Under the pieces are notes generated by a model. That model saw nothing but the letters and a program-made list of their open reading frames with translations, ran no database searches and had not been told where the DNA came from. Below, one piece after another: positions 34,773-51,989 of a stretch of 64,000 nt of DNA. The stretch's first letter is position 1, and every line of letters starts with the position of its first letter. This DNA is from Eriocheir sinensis (taxonomy: Eukaryota > Arthropoda > Malacostraca > Decapoda > Varunidae). The position numbers and the translations under genes are program-made. The DNA is taken from NCBI RefSeq assembly GCF_024679095.1, contig NC_066512.1:11747097-11811096 (forward strand), given 5' to 3'.

Positions 34773-35849
34773 TCTCCTATACTCCCTCTGCCTCTCAGCA
34801 CTACCTCCTTTCCTCAACATCGCTTCGGCTTCCCTTTCAAATAAACCTTCGTCATATTTCTCGGTAAATTCTGTCCGTAGGAAGATATTTACACAATCAA
34901 CACCACTATTTTTTTTTATCCTATGCCTCTTCCTTTTATTGTTTTTCCTTCTCCTTCCCCTTCTTCCTCTGTTTTCCCTCCTCTTCCCTCTCACGTACAT
35001 CCTTTACTCCACTCCTTTTCCCCCCCCTCTCCTCGCCACACAGTCACGCCGACCTAATAGCCTAGATTATCAAAGCCCCGCCCGGACCAGCCTCTTCTTC
35101 CACTACAAACAATACGGCGTCCACTCGACCCGTATCGTCCACTCGACCTATCTATCTATACACTCCTTACTCAACCATTCCCACCTCCACCTATCTCCTC
35201 CTCCTCCTCCTCCTCCTCCTCCTATTCGTCCTAATCCTCCTCCTCCATCTCCTCCTCACACTGATATCGCTTGCTGTTTCTTCTCCTCTACTTCTCTTTA
35301 TCATTCCCTATCAACAAACCTACTTTTATTCTCTTTTCTTTACATTTTTTTTCTGATTTTCTTATTGTTATTCTCGTTATTTTTTGGTTTTGTTGTTGTT
35401 GTTAATTTTTTTCTTTTTCATCTTCGTCTTCCTAACCTTCATCGTCATCTATCACCATCTGCTTCTTCACCTTCTTTTTCTTTTCCTTCTTCTTCTAATT
35501 TATCTTCTTTTTTTTCTCTATCATCTATTTCTCTGTCTCAATACCTTCTCCATCTTCTATTCCTCCTTTTTCTTCCTCTTTAGCATCATCATCATCCTCG
35601 TCATCTTCTCCTCCTCCTCCTCCTCCTACTCCTCTTCCTCCTTCTCCACCTTCTCATCCTCCCCCCCACCCACGTGCGGATCGGTTCCCATTAACCTGAT
35701 CCTGCCGTATCCTCCTATCAACAGAGCGCCAGCTGCTGCTCATCCAGGAACAAGTAATGTATTCCTCAACGGAGTCCTTCCCGACCCATGCACCGCCCCC
35801 CCCTCTCTCTCTCTCTCTCTCTTTCTCTCTGTTCAATAGATAATAGTAA

Positions 35850-35851
<2 letters not shown>
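34773..35851. other. Pyrimidine-rich spacer
   Basis: Long CT-rich DNA with (CCT)n near 35196-35222 and 35608-35630 and (TTG)n at 35391-35402. The open frames are compositional. No gene. Confidence 0.55.
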
Positions 35852-35904
<53 letters not shown>

Positions 35905-35907
35905 TAC

Positions 35908-35978
<71 letters not shown>
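35852..35978. repeat. Compound (TA)n(GA)n microsatellite
   Basis: TA runs with 'catatata' breaks to 35940, then GA to 35978. Confidence 0.95.
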
Positions 35979-35983
<5 letters not shown>

Positions 35984-36002
35984 CAAGTGTGGGTATTTCC
36001 AG

Positions 36003-36054
36003 GTGAGTGACGGCCTGATGCGCGCCTTCGCTGTACTGCACGTGGCGGGGCTGC
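36003..36054 (+). other. Possible short exon on the plus strand
   Basis: GC-rich and complex, between a 3' splice-like 'gtatttccag' and a strong donor-like GCTGCAG before GTGAGG. The open frame reads [18 protein letters not shown], 18 codons. The surroundings are simple repeats. I do not recognise the protein, and a reversed reading is also open. It may be an exon of an unknown gene or chance. Confidence 0.25.
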
Positions 36055-36130
36055 AGGTGAGGCTTGGGATCAGTGCCCGGGATGATCCTCAAGGGATGGC
36101 GGGAGAAATGTTATCGTCCCTCCCCAGTAA

Positions 36131-36137
36131 ACATAAT

Positions 36138-36173
<36 letters not shown>

Positions 36174-36269
36174 AACAATAACAACAATAAAAATAACAAT
36201 AACAACAACGACGACGACGACGACAACAACAACAACAACAAAAGCAACAATAATGATAATAACAACAGC

Positions 36270-36305
<36 letters not shown>

Positions 36306-36311
36306 AACAAC

Positions 36312-36366
<55 letters not shown>
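36131..36366. repeat. (AAC)n followed by (AAT)n
   Basis: AAC triplets with AAT and (GAC) interruptions to about 36309, then AAT to 36366, ending at the embedded element. Confidence 0.95.
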
Positions 36367-36370
<4 letters not shown>

Positions 36371-36965
36371 CTAGACGTATAGCACTCGGAGAGTGCACAC
36401 CTCCGCCAAAAATCGTCCTGAAAATTGGTATGGGCATCAACTGTGATCCTATGCATCATATGGAAGCATTTGTTTCGAAATTTGATTAAATTCATTTTTT
36501 TTTAAACTTTGACTTTGAGCAAACTTTTTGAGGTCAAGGTCAAAGGTCAAAGTCAAGGCCATGCAAGGTGCATCATAGGGAAGCATTTGTTTCGAAATTT
36601 GATGAAATTCTTTTTTTTTTACTTTGACCTTGGGCGAACTTTTCGAGGTCAAGGTCAAGGTCAAGGCCATGCAAGGTGCATCTTTCCATGAGCTGAAATA
36701 TGAACCAAGTCTGAAGTCTCTACGATGACGAGAACCGAAGTTGTGGCCAATCTGACGATTTGTGCAACGTTAACCTTGACCTTTGATCTTTGATATAAAA
36801 AAAATAATGGGTTATATTCTGGATGGACACGAAGCTTCCCTGAAAATTTGGTTGAGATATCCGCAAAATTGTGCACAGGAGACTGTACACGAACAAACAA
36901 ACAAATACTAAATAAACATACTGACCGGACCGAAAATATAGCCTACTTCCAACTTCGTTGGCGGA

Positions 36966-36967
<2 letters not shown>
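36371..36967 (-). mobile_element. Repeat element embedded in (TAA)n, copy 2, antisense
   Basis: Inverted relative to 7378-8121. It begins 'ctagacgtatagcactcgga' and ends '...cgttggcggagg'. It is about 150 bp shorter, with one internal direct repeat partly lost. It shares the 'gaggtcaaggtcaaggtc' texture and is flanked by AAT/TAA triplets on both sides. Confidence 0.8.
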
Positions 36968-37000
<33 letters not shown>

Positions 37001-37041
37001 GAAGAAGAAGAAGAAGAAGAAGAAGATGAAGAAGAAGAAAA
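36968..37041. repeat. (TAA)n(GAA)n microsatellite
   Basis: TAA to 37000, GAA to 37041. Confidence 0.95.
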
Positions 37042-37599
37042 AACAACCTCAACAGCAACACCAATAGTTCTATTTCGCAGTGCAAATCATAAAAAAAGAG
37101 CAATACAAAAGAAAAGAAAGGAGTGCAGAGCTATACTGTTCTACTCAAAGGATAGTGACATTAAATTGGAGGAACTAATTACAGTCTTTTCATGTATATT
37201 TAGTGATTGAAAACAAATCTTTAAACAGCATTATCACTTTACTTTGCGGTGCTGTATCAAGGGAATCAAGGGAATGTAAGGGATACTTGACAGTCTATAA
37301 CTCACTTCAGGGGTTCCGAGGCCATAAGTGGCCGAAATCGCTGGATTAGAGAGAAGATAAAGAATAATGCTTGTCTTTATGGCTGTCCCCGCCCTCCTAA
37401 TAAGTGACAGGAAATGGAATGAGCGGAAATCAGAGTGATCGAACGCTTGATTGGACTGGGAATTAGACTGATTGGACCTTTGTTTTAATAATGTTTCCTG
37501 TTTTGTAGAGTTGCTAAAGAAAATATCAACCACCTAACGACTGACAATAGAAAAAAAAACATAGTGAGAATGGACGCTGTTTACTATAAATGGAACAAT
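37042..37599. other. AT-rich spacer, no gene
   Basis: Contains an imperfect 'aatcaagggaatcaaggga' duplication near 37258. Nothing else recognised. Confidence 0.5.
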
Positions 37600-37890
37600 T
37601 TTTTTTTTCCTGATGGTGGCCCAGCCAGTTCTGCAGGCGAGTGTTTATAGGTAGCGCCAGTTTGCCTGCATTGGCTCCTGCTGCCCCTCGGAACTCTCAT
37701 TTAATCCTAAGTATCTAGAAGTCCGGGGATGGGGGGGTCTTCTGGACAGCATGTGGGTAGTTTAAGCCCACGGGCGGCGGCTGAAAAATCCCAGCTTGGT
37801 GGCACCAGGCGGGGATTGAACTCGCGTCCTCCTGAACGCGGTGCCGTCACTCTGTCGACTCAGCCACCGCCTCCCCCAAGGCATGTTTTG
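37600..37890 (-). mobile_element. tRNA-derived SINE, poly-A family, antisense
   Basis: On the minus strand the head 'gaggcggtggctgagtcgac' (A-box region) and 'gagttcaatcccc' (B-box) precede 'gccaccaagctgggattttt' and 'acccacatgctgtccag'. The family recurs at 41205, 48394, 51560 and 54574. This copy lies after a poly-T run, its A-tail. Confidence 0.82.
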
Positions 37891-38199
37891 GACCGTTTGC
37901 ACAATGCTTCACGTCCTAGGTGATTCAAGCGGAACATTTTTCTTGAGTCACCATCTATAAATACTTTTGACTCTTTTCCCACAAGAGGCGTTGTATATCA
38001 GGCCTTTCGCATTAGCATAAAAAAGGCGGTGGTACGAGTAAGCGTGGCGTAAGTTTCCACGTCTTTACCGCGACATCCATAGATGAATGCATCGCCAAAA
38101 TAATATACGTTACTTAAACTAGAATTGCATGTCACAACAGCCCCTTTAAACCAAATAAAAGACGACGCACGAAGGTCCCTGTCAATGAAGCCCGTACGG
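37891..38199. other. Spacer, no feature
   Basis: Mixed DNA. 'acagcccctttaa' near 38140 weakly recalls the Harbinger-like MITE end at 3042-3055, but no partner end was found. Confidence 0.4.
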
Positions 38200-38329
38200 T
38201 AGAGTGGGCGGGTACTGAGTTAGTACGCTAACTAACGCTACCAGTTAGGTACAACGGTACCCAGCCACTACTCCGGTACCGACACTGGATACCACCAGTC
38301 TCATGATGTTCCTCATTTCTTCCTCACAC

Positions 38330-39765
<1,436 letters not shown>

Positions 39766-39950
39766 TGACAGTGACACTAATACAAATTGTTTTTACATGT
39801 GTTTCTATCATTTTTGTATTTTGTATTTCTATGTTGTACGTGTGTGCAACAGTGGACAATTAATTGTGTCCCATACACAGGCTCTTGAAATTTTTAAACC
39901 AAAAAAAAGTCTAATTTTGAGCCTCCTTTTTGTACAGAAATATTATGTTT

Positions 39951-40105
<155 letters not shown>

Positions 40106-40295
40106 CTTTACATAAAATTTAATTAGGAATTTCATCGACGTCATTAAGATAAATAAAACTCCTCTCGGTACCGCTACCGGTACCGGTACTAACGGTACCG
40201 GAGTTTCGGGTACCGGTACAACCGGTACTCAAATAAACGTTACCTGCTCATCCCTACTGTACGAGTATGTGCCGCCTACTCTTGAACAGGGCAGG

Positions 40296-40313
40296 ATAGG
40301 TTAGGTTAGGTTA
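40296..40313 (+). repeat. Short TTAGG tract (arthropod telomere-type repeat)
   Basis: About three TTAGG units in 'taggttaggttaggtta'. TTAGG is the arthropod telomere repeat, but so short a tract can arise by chance. Confidence 0.5.
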
Positions 40314-41204
40314 TATAAGGTTTGGTTGGAAATATATCAAGTAATTTTGAGTGGTAATCACAATGAGAGTATTTTCCAGAACGGCCCGTTGTTAGTTTCG
40401 AAGTTACAACCGAGCGTCTTCACTCAGGGACCACATACCCACAGAGACTTTGGGAATATGTGCCCCGCACATAGGCGGCCTATGGTCTGTTCATACTATA
40501 TCTTGGTTAGAAAGGCGACGGAGTTGTCCATGTCACTGGTTAACCTTGGCCTCGGTGTTAGTTTGAAAGTTTGCCAAGCGGCAGCTAGAACAGTTCGCAC
40601 CTCGAAGAAAACACACGGGTTAAGACCTATAAATGCCTCATGCCAGACCTCAGCGTGTCACGGCGCTGACCCACCGGGGAATAGAAAATGAGATAAAAAA
40701 CGGGCATTGGCAACACGTCACCCACTGTATACCATGAATGGAGAGTTTCCGACTCTCTGTGTGGCCATCTTAGTTGGCTAAAAGACCATGGGATAGAGTA
40801 ATTTTGTTGTCTTTTAAAAGAAAGGATATAGATTGTCTCATAGATTGTCTCCAATAATGGCAAAATGATCCAAGGGCTTAAAAACCTACCATACATGGGA
40901 CCAAAGACGCTTAAATGATATCTTCTTTGAAAAGCCATGGACTGCAATGTGATTTGAATGAAGTTTCGCATAAGATAAGGGGATTAATAAGAGTTCAATT
41001 GATAACATGTTAGAACATTCAACAATTTGTATAAGGTGGACACATTCAGACTTCGGAAGGCGATGGGCAAAACCTTTTTCATGGATAAGTATAACGGATG
41101 AGTCGAACAAATAAAGCATGATTATGTAGTTGATGCATAAACTCGATTGAAAGCTTTATATGAAGATTAGGTAGATTTATGGATGTGGAGGAGTTAGTAA
41201 AAAA
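40314..41204. other. Spacer, no gene recognised
   Basis: AT-rich. A 121-codon plus-strand frame at 40326-40691 has no recognisable motif or coding bias that I can see. Confidence 0.45.
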
Positions 41205-41535
41205 ACTATTCCTCAGGAGCCGAGGGTTCAGCGTGCGGGTGTGGTGAGCCCTTGGACCTAGCTTCGAGTCCCACCGAAATACGCTGATTTTTCAAGCCAT
41301 CTCCGAGTGGCGGAAGATTAACCACACGCTGCCCAGATCTTCAATCAACCCTAACTTCAGCGACTTCGTTCGAGTGGAGCACCGGTGGGTAGCATGGGCC
41401 AAGCAAGAGCCATATATCACGATAGCCACTATAAATAAAATTCGCCTGCGCCACTATAGCGGGCTGGGGATCGTAGAAGAGACCCCTCAAGAAAGCCGAC
41501 CGGCGCTACAGGCAGCACCTAAAAAAGCAACAATG
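41205..41535 (+). mobile_element. tRNA-derived SINE, poly-A family, sense, diverged
   Basis: The head has 'cgtgcgggtgtggtgagc' and a B-box-like 'gcttcgagtccc'. The body has 'gtagcatgggccaagcaaga', 'cctgcgccactatagcgggc' and 'gaccggcgctacaggc', matching 51560-51900 in order. Confidence 0.7.
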
Positions 41536-41699
41536 TGGGCCGTCTAGCGTCTAGACCACGGGTTCTCAACCTGGGGTACGGGAGAGGAATTTTGAGGATA
41601 CGTGACTGGTTTCTCAAAATACTTCGGTTTCGGCTTCCAAAGACTGTACCGAGGATTAACTTGTTGGTAGCAAAGAAACAAACCCAACCATCTCACTGA

Positions 41700-42180
41700 A
41701 GCAGCATATGTTTTTCATGCTAGCTACACACAGTGACTGAGTAAGTAACTAGTAACATTAGCTACAAGTGAATAGTTCATGATAGCACTTGTTCACAGTC
41801 ACTCCTATTTGAAAAAAAAATATGTCTACTTTAGTTACATCTTGGTATTTTTTTTATGCTAGTCACACACAGGGACTTCCTTGTAAGTTACTAAGAACTA
41901 GTTACAAGCCTTAACAACCAGCACTAGCTCAGTCATTGGAACACAATACCTTCTTTAGTTCTACTTTATCAGTTTTTTTTTCACGCTTGGGATGCTAGTC
42001 ACACACAGTCACTTAACCGTGAGTAACTAGTTATAAACTGTAAATATTGGCTCAAATTCAGTTATAGGGAAAATTGCCTGTAGATATGTTTTTGTATTTT
42101 TTCTTATGCAATCACACATATAAACATAACTATCACCATTACTAATTACCAGCTGCAACTAACTGTATGCAACGCTAGTT
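41700..42180 (+). repeat. Degenerate ~140-bp tandem repeats
   Basis: Units starting near 41715, 41858, 41990 and 42110 share 'atgctagtcacacacagtca' and 'gtaactagtta' with growing divergence. Confidence 0.65.
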
Positions 42181-42189
42181 TATTGTCGC

Positions 42190-42420
42190 AATGGTTTATC
42201 ATCTCATCGACGCCTGCTCCTAGGGGTTCCCACCATGGGATAGCCACGGCAGAAGAGTTTCCATCTCTCTCTATTCATACACTCCCTCCTTGCCTGCTCA
42301 AAGTTTTTCACTGATCTTTGCCCCCTCTCCGTAACGTACTCCTGTACCCTATCTCTCCATTTCACTGGAGGTCGTCCTCTAACATTCTCTCCCTCTATCT
42401 CACTCACATACACCCTCAAT
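42190..42420 (-). pseudogene. RTE-like LINE 3' fragment, antisense
   Basis: The minus-strand frame reads NVRGRPPVKWRDRVQEYV, EQARRECMNRERWKLF and CRGYPMVG before a stop. This 'GRPP..W..R' to 'CRG.P' ending is common to the C-terminus of RTE-type LINE proteins in invertebrates. It sits inside the hAT-like element, so it inserted there or was captured. Confidence 0.6.
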
Positions 42421-42574
42421 GGTTTAGAAACGAGTATTTTATTAAATAGTAGCAGCTAATCACGTAGTATTTCCTTATGATAGTAATTAGTTCCTATCAG
42501 CACTAGCTCCTAGGTTCAATGCTTGAAATGTGTGTCTAATTCACATGTATAATACAATTTATATTTCATAAACT

Positions 42575-42959
42575 AAGGGAGACTGTTTGTGCCTGTAAAA
42601 GGGAGAGTGTGTTTGCCAGCATACGGGAGTGTGTGTGTGCCCGTACGGGAGTGTGTGTGTGCCCGCATAAGGGAGAGTGTGTGTGCCTCCACAAAGAAGG
42701 GTGTGTGTGCCCGCTCAAGGGATAGAGAGTGTGTGTGCCGGTACAAGGGAGTGTGTGTGCCCGCACAAGGGACCGAGAGTGTGTGTGTGTGTGTGTGTGT
42801 ATGTGTCTGCATGATGGAGAGTGTGTATGCCAGCACATGGGAGAGTGTGTGTTCCCGCAAAAGGGAGAGAGAGTGTGCTCGCACAAGAGAGATTGTGTGT
42901 GCCCCCACAAGGGAGAGTGTGTGAGCCCACATACTGGAGAGTGTGTGTGCCCGCACACA

Positions 42960-42960
<1 letters not shown>
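42575..42960 (+). repeat. GT-rich minisatellite, ~25-30-bp unit
   Basis: Repeated 'gtgtgtgtgcccgcacaagg' with 'gagagt' and substitutions; about 13 degenerate units. Confidence 0.85.

Positions 42961-43045
<85 letters not shown>
42961..43045. repeat. (GT)n microsatellite
   Basis: Perfect GT run following the minisatellite. Confidence 0.97.
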
Positions 43046-43048
<3 letters not shown>

Positions 43049-43163
43049 ATAAACCATACATTTCATTTTAACCTTCTTGGTACTGCATTCTGGGTTAGGG
43101 GTACGTGACCAAAACTGAAAAACTTGAAGGGGTACATAAGATCAAAAAGGTTGAGAACCCCTG

Positions 43164-46605
<3,442 letters not shown>

Positions 46606-46620
46606 CCTAACCTAACCTAA
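46606..46620 (-). repeat. Short CCTAA tract (TTAGG on the minus strand)
   Basis: Three CCTAA units, opposite in orientation to the TTAGG tract at 40296. Confidence 0.5.
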
Positions 46621-46861
46621 CGTAACGCAACTTGAACTGTATCCCTGCCTGGCTCTGGTTCTCACCTCCGGCGCTCCTCGAGTGTGTTCAGCTGCGGTTG
46701 CTGTTGGAGTGCTTTGGCGGCCCTCGAAAGAGGACCTTTCTGATGCAAACTTTGCGTGGGACGCGACATGGAAACAAGCGGTAGCCAGAACCAGACTAGA
46801 GACTGTTTAACTTGGATTATGTTACGTTAGGTAACGTAAGGGCTGAGCTAAGGAGCCGAAT

Positions 46862-47248
46862 TTGTCTCACTGCATTGCCTCTCACTCGTTACAAGATGAT
46901 AATTATACAGAGCTCGTTAGGTTCTATACGGTGCTCTGGCATAAGGAAACAAATATTCTCAACCCAGGAAAACAAAGGTTACAAGAAAATATGATCGACT
47001 GTCAAGAGACATACATGAGACTCATAAAAGAAACGTGTTTTCGCGGCAAAACAAACTACTATAAGGGTACGAGAGAAGACTTTGTACGATTGAAAAAAAG
47101 TATCCTCCTCCATAAACAGCAAACTTATGACCAGTCACGAGATGGAATACTCCTCAGCATGGAAGAGAATGATTGCAACAGTAAAAAAGTTATGCTCCCA
47201 GCATATTATACTCCACCCTCAAGTGACTGCTGTTGTTGTGTGAGATGA
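46862..47248 (+). CDS. Unidentified open frame, 128 codons
   Basis: The frame is open over 387 bp of mixed-composition DNA with balanced residues (for example YTELVRFYTVLWHKETNI, REDFVRLKKSILLHKQQTYD), so it is not a simple-repeat artefact. There is no recognised motif, signal peptide or membrane segment. The Cys run at its end (DCCCCVR) comes from 'tgctgttgttgtgtg' and may lie outside a true exon. No splice-site support was found. It may be an exon, a transposon remnant or chance. Confidence 0.25.
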   Translation: MSHCIASHSLQDDNYTELVRFYTVLWHKETNILNPGKQRLQENMIDCQETYMRLIKETCFRGKTNYYKGTREDFVRLKKSILLHKQQTYDQSRDGILLSMEENDCNSKKVMLPAYYTPPSSDCCCCVR

Positions 47249-47794
47249 ACCATGACCTTGAGTGGACGCCTGCCGCTACCAGAAGCGTGGGCAGGTCAAA
47301 GGTGATGGCGTTTAAGGCCAGGAGTTGTGGGTAGAGAGAAACACTATTGGACGGAAGCCAATGTCGCACACGGACAAAAAACAAAGGAGGCTCGCTTTCT
47401 GCCGAGATGCCTGGCGCCCAAATGTTTGTGATAAATTTCACCGAAGGTGACACCGATGCAGCCAAAACAGGTACTCAGCATATAATGTAACATAAATAAT
47501 ATTTTTTTAAAGCTCATTTCTGCCCGACTTCACAGATCTTTCGTGCAAGAACGATTTTGGATGAGGAGAGGCTGCCGGACAGCATTTATATTTTCTCTCG
47601 TTTAGCAATAAATAAAACAACAAGAATGATCAGCAACATTATTATTAACAATAATGTCACTTATTATATTGAAGTATAATTGTTACAAGTCCCAGAGAAA
47701 GACAGGTAATTTACGATAATTGAAAGAATAGCTCAAGCTTCGTGGGCTCCATGGCTCTAACGGTGGTGACACCTGCTAAGAATGGAAATACCTC
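47249..47794. other. Spacer, no feature
   Basis: AT-rich from 47480. Nothing supported. Confidence 0.45.
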
Positions 47795-48393
47795 ATAAGC
47801 ATTCTCGGTCTATCCTATACTCAAAATCTCAACTGGAAACCTCATATCTCCTTTCTTATTAAATCAGCTTCCTAGAAGTTGGGCGTTCTGTATTGTCTCC
47901 GCCAGTTCTTTTCCCCCTCCCAGATGCTATCCAAATACAGGGGCCCTGTCCGTTCTCGTATGGGATATGTATTTCATGTGTGTGGGTGTTCCACCCACAC
48001 AGCTATCTTGGACAAAGTAAAGTCAAAGGCTCTTCATCTCATCAACTCCTCTCCTCATACTGACAGTCTTCTTCCTCTTAAAATCCGACACCATTTTGCC
48101 TCTCTATCATCTATCGATATTTTCAACCAGACTGTTCTTCTGAACTTGCTAACTGCATGCCTCCCCCCTCCTGCGGCCCCTCTGCAAACGGCTTTCTACT
48201 CGAGCTAATCCCTATACTGTCCAACTCCTTGCTGCAAGAGTTAAGGAGCATCTTCACTTACACTGGTAAACTCTGGAAGAATCTTCCTTCGTCTGTATTT
48301 CCTCCTGCCTACGACTTGAACTCATTAAAGAGGAGAGTATCAGGACACCTCTCCTTCCGAAATTGGCCTTTCCTCTGGCCACTCTTCTAAACT
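47795..48393 (+). pseudogene. LINE A fragment, C-terminal part
   Basis: Reads ILGLSYTQNLNWKPH, LGVLYCLRQFFSPSQML and [19 protein letters not shown], then ends with [19 protein letters not shown]. That matches LINE A from just after the catalytic box to the stop, with some stops and shifts. The 3' UTR is interrupted at 48394 by an antisense SINE and resumes at 48726. Confidence 0.85.
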
Positions 48394-48725
48394 CACTTTT
48401 TTTTTTTACGTGCAGCCTATAGCGACGATAGGGTTTTCTTGAGGAGCCTGGATGGTAGTCGGCCCCAGCCCATCATGGCGCAGGAAAGTGTCTTATAGTG
48501 GCGCCATCTTTTCTTGGCTCATGTTGCCCCCCGGAGCTCGTTCTTGATTCACTTGGATGGGGTCCGGGTTGATGAGTGGTCTTCAGGACAGCATGTGGGT
48601 AGTCTTAAGCCACTCGGCGGTGGCTGAAAAATCCCAGGCGGCAACGGCGGATTCGAACCCGCGTCGTCCATCACGCGGTGAATGCAGGGCCCGCACGCTA
48701 ACCACTCAGTCACCGCCTACCCATA
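48394..48725 (-). mobile_element. tRNA-derived SINE, poly-A family, antisense, inside the LINE A 3' UTR
   Basis: A poly-T start followed by 'acgtgcagcctatagcg' is the complement of the family's A-tailed end. 'ggcggattcgaacccgcgtc' contains the complement of the B-box and 'ccactcagtcaccgcc' the complement of the head. Confidence 0.82.
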
Positions 48726-48815
48726 AGGGCAGTGATTAGCGAACTTTTTTTTCTAAAAAAAAAAAAAAAAAAAAAAAAATGCCCTTGAGCTGCTTCTTTT
48801 ACTAAAAAAAAAAAA
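48726..48815 (+). mobile_element. LINE A 3' UTR end, continued
   Basis: 'gggcagtgattagcgaac' then A-rich DNA and 'tgcccttgagctgcttcttt' match the LINE A end at 12660-12742. Confidence 0.8.
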
Positions 48816-49783
48816 AACAATAGAGACGAGAAACGGTGAAGAGGTGAGGGAAGGCGTAGGCGGAGAGGGCACGTGCATAACTGTCAATACAAAGTTAGTG
48901 ACGCAGGGCGAGGGTGGGCACAGCGGGGGCCTGTGTCACACGACTCATCAAAGGTGTGGTAATGATGTGGCGGCATTAATAACCCGCGAGAAATATATGA
49001 ATGACGGAAGCTTCATAGATTAGTCGATCGATTTCGGAGATGGTAAAAGCAGGACATGTAGAGGTGAAGGTTAGTTATTAATGAGAGCATCGGCAAGGCT
49101 CTGATGTGGCAGAGGGCAGTGACAGGGTGACGAAAGAGAGGCAATGACTTGGCCCAGCTCAGAGGAGAGGGGTGGGCGAAGAAGAGGGAGTGAGGACGCG
49201 GATGAGAGGAATACTCGTACGTAGGGAGGGAAGATATTTAAAGGAAGGAGAAAGCGAGGAAAGGGAAGAGGGGATGGGAGGGGAGATGAGAAGAACGGGG
49301 ACAGGAAATGAAAACGTCGGGATAGAGGAGAATGGGGCGAGGAAGTGTAAGAGATGGACAGAGGAGGAGGATTAGAGAGTGAGGGAGAGAGGGAGAGGAA
49401 GAGAAGGTGAAAGAGAGTAGCAGAGAGAAGGGGAACGAGAAAGATGAAGGGAAGGGTAGGAAGGGACGGACAGCGAAATACCAATAACTTAAAGGGCAAA
49501 AAGTTACATAACACCAAAGAGGGCCGCCGTGGGAACACTGGCAGATACATGGACGGAAATAGAGGTTTGGATTACATAAGCTGTATTGGAAAATTGAGAG
49601 AGGTTGACGGAAATAAAAGCAAATGCGTGTAACGGATATATATGGCTCGCTCAAGGGCATGCAGCCGCTTACAGACATAGTGAAATTCAAGTATACATTT
49701 GATTGAAAACAGAGATTAAGATAAAAAAAATTCTTGTGAGCGGATAAGAAGCAAATAATATCCAGACATTCATACATGCATAT

Positions 49784-49790
<7 letters not shown>
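48816..49790. other. Spacer, purine-rich 49160-49450
   Basis: No gene or placed repeat. Long frames on the CT-rich strand are compositional. Confidence 0.5.

Positions 49791-49838
<48 letters not shown>
49791..49838. repeat. (CA)n microsatellite
   Basis: Perfect CA run. Confidence 0.95.
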
Positions 49839-49840
<2 letters not shown>

Positions 49841-49910
49841 CAGGAAGCGGTTAGATTACAAGTGGGTTGAGGTAATTGGTTCATCCCTCAGGTGACGGGG
49901 CGGTGATTTT

Positions 49911-49914
<4 letters not shown>

Positions 49915-49950
<36 letters not shown>
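49915..49950. repeat. (GT)n microsatellite
   Basis: GT run at the tail of the adjacent antisense SINE. Confidence 0.95.
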
Positions 49951-50211
49951 AATTCACTCACTTATGTCCTGATCACGAGCTGGACTCGTAGTCGCCAGAT
50001 AATACCCTCCCGACGAGAGCATGCTCACCATAGTCGTTCTCTGGATATAGCTGGGACCTTCACACACCACACACCCCGTCCCCCTTGCTAAAAGCGGGAC
50101 AGTAACGTCTCCTTATAACCAGAAAAATTCCGGTCTGGGAGGGATTCGAACCTCCGCCTGCCAGGCCACGAAGCCTGGCAGCGCAGAGCTTTTAACCACT
50201 GAGCTAAGGAG

Positions 50212-50213
<2 letters not shown>
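49951..50213 (-). mobile_element. tRNA-derived SINE, (CA)n-tailed family, antisense
   Basis: The minus-strand head 'ctccttagctcagtggttaa' (A-box region) and 'ggttcgaatccctcc' (B-box) lead into the shared body. It is followed on the head side by (TA)n, not (GT)n. Confidence 0.85.
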
Positions 50214-50280
<67 letters not shown>

Positions 50281-50282
50281 TA

Positions 50283-50332
<50 letters not shown>

Positions 50333-50345
50333 CACGTGCGCGGGC
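50214..50345. repeat. Compound (TA)n(TG)n(CG) tract
   Basis: TA to 50279, TG to 50327, then alternating 'cgcgcgcacgtgcgcg', a purine-pyrimidine alternating stretch with Z-DNA potential. Confidence 0.93.
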
Positions 50346-51559
<1,214 letters not shown>

Positions 51560-51915
51560 TAGGCGGTGGCTGAACAGATAGCAAGACGGCCCCGCGTTCA
51601 GGAGGACGCGAGTTCAATCCCCGACAGGTGCCACCAAGCTGGGATTTTTCTGCCGCCGCCGAGTGGCTTAAAACTACCCACATGCTGTCCAGAAGACCAC
51701 CTATCAACCCGGACTCTAGATTCTAGGATTAAATATGAGCTCCGGGAGGGCAGCATGAGCCAATGCAAGATGGCGCTACTATAAACACTCGCCTGCGCCA
51801 GAACGGGCTGGGCCGACCGTCAGGACCCACTGGGAAGAAGCCTTGGAACGACCATCAGGATCCACCGGGAAGAGGCCTACCGGCGCAATAGGCCAAGACG
51901 TAAAAAAAAAGAAAA
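51560..51915 (+). mobile_element. tRNA-derived SINE, poly-A family, full length
   Basis: The head 'gtaggcggtggctgaacag' and B-box 'gagttcaatcccc' are followed by 'gccaccaagctgggattttt', 'gggcagcatgagccaatgca' and a duplicated 'ccatcaggatccaccgggaa' block. It ends 'gcgcaataggcc...gtaaaaaaaaag'. Best reference copy of this family in the window. Confidence 0.88.
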
Positions 51916-51989
51916 AAAAGTGGCATTTAGCTTTTCGTGATAGCATTATGTTTGTAATTCGAATGTGGTGATAAAGGCTGCCCTCGGTC

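Larger units (their letters stand above)
41557..43163. mobile_element. hAT-like non-autonomous DNA transposon, ~1.6 kb
   Basis: The terminal inverted repeats are 'cacgggttctcaacct' and, at the right, the complement of 'caggggttctcaacct'. Ends of this type are typical of hAT elements. No matching 8-bp target duplication is visible. No transposase frame is present. Inside are degenerate ~140-bp repeats, an antisense RTE-like fragment, a GT-rich minisatellite and (GT)n. Confidence 0.65.

Noticed and set aside
34726..35839. 285-codon Leu/Ser/Phe-rich frame as a multi-pass membrane protein
   Set aside because: Pyrimidine-rich composition alone gives Leu, Ser, Phe and Pro codons; other frames are equally open and no family motif is seen.
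40296..40313. Chromosome end or telomere
   Set aside because: Only about three TTAGG units inside ordinary sequence.
42566..43066. Thr/His-rich frames with 'GHTHS' repeats
   Set aside because: They are the GT-rich minisatellite and (GT)n read in reverse.
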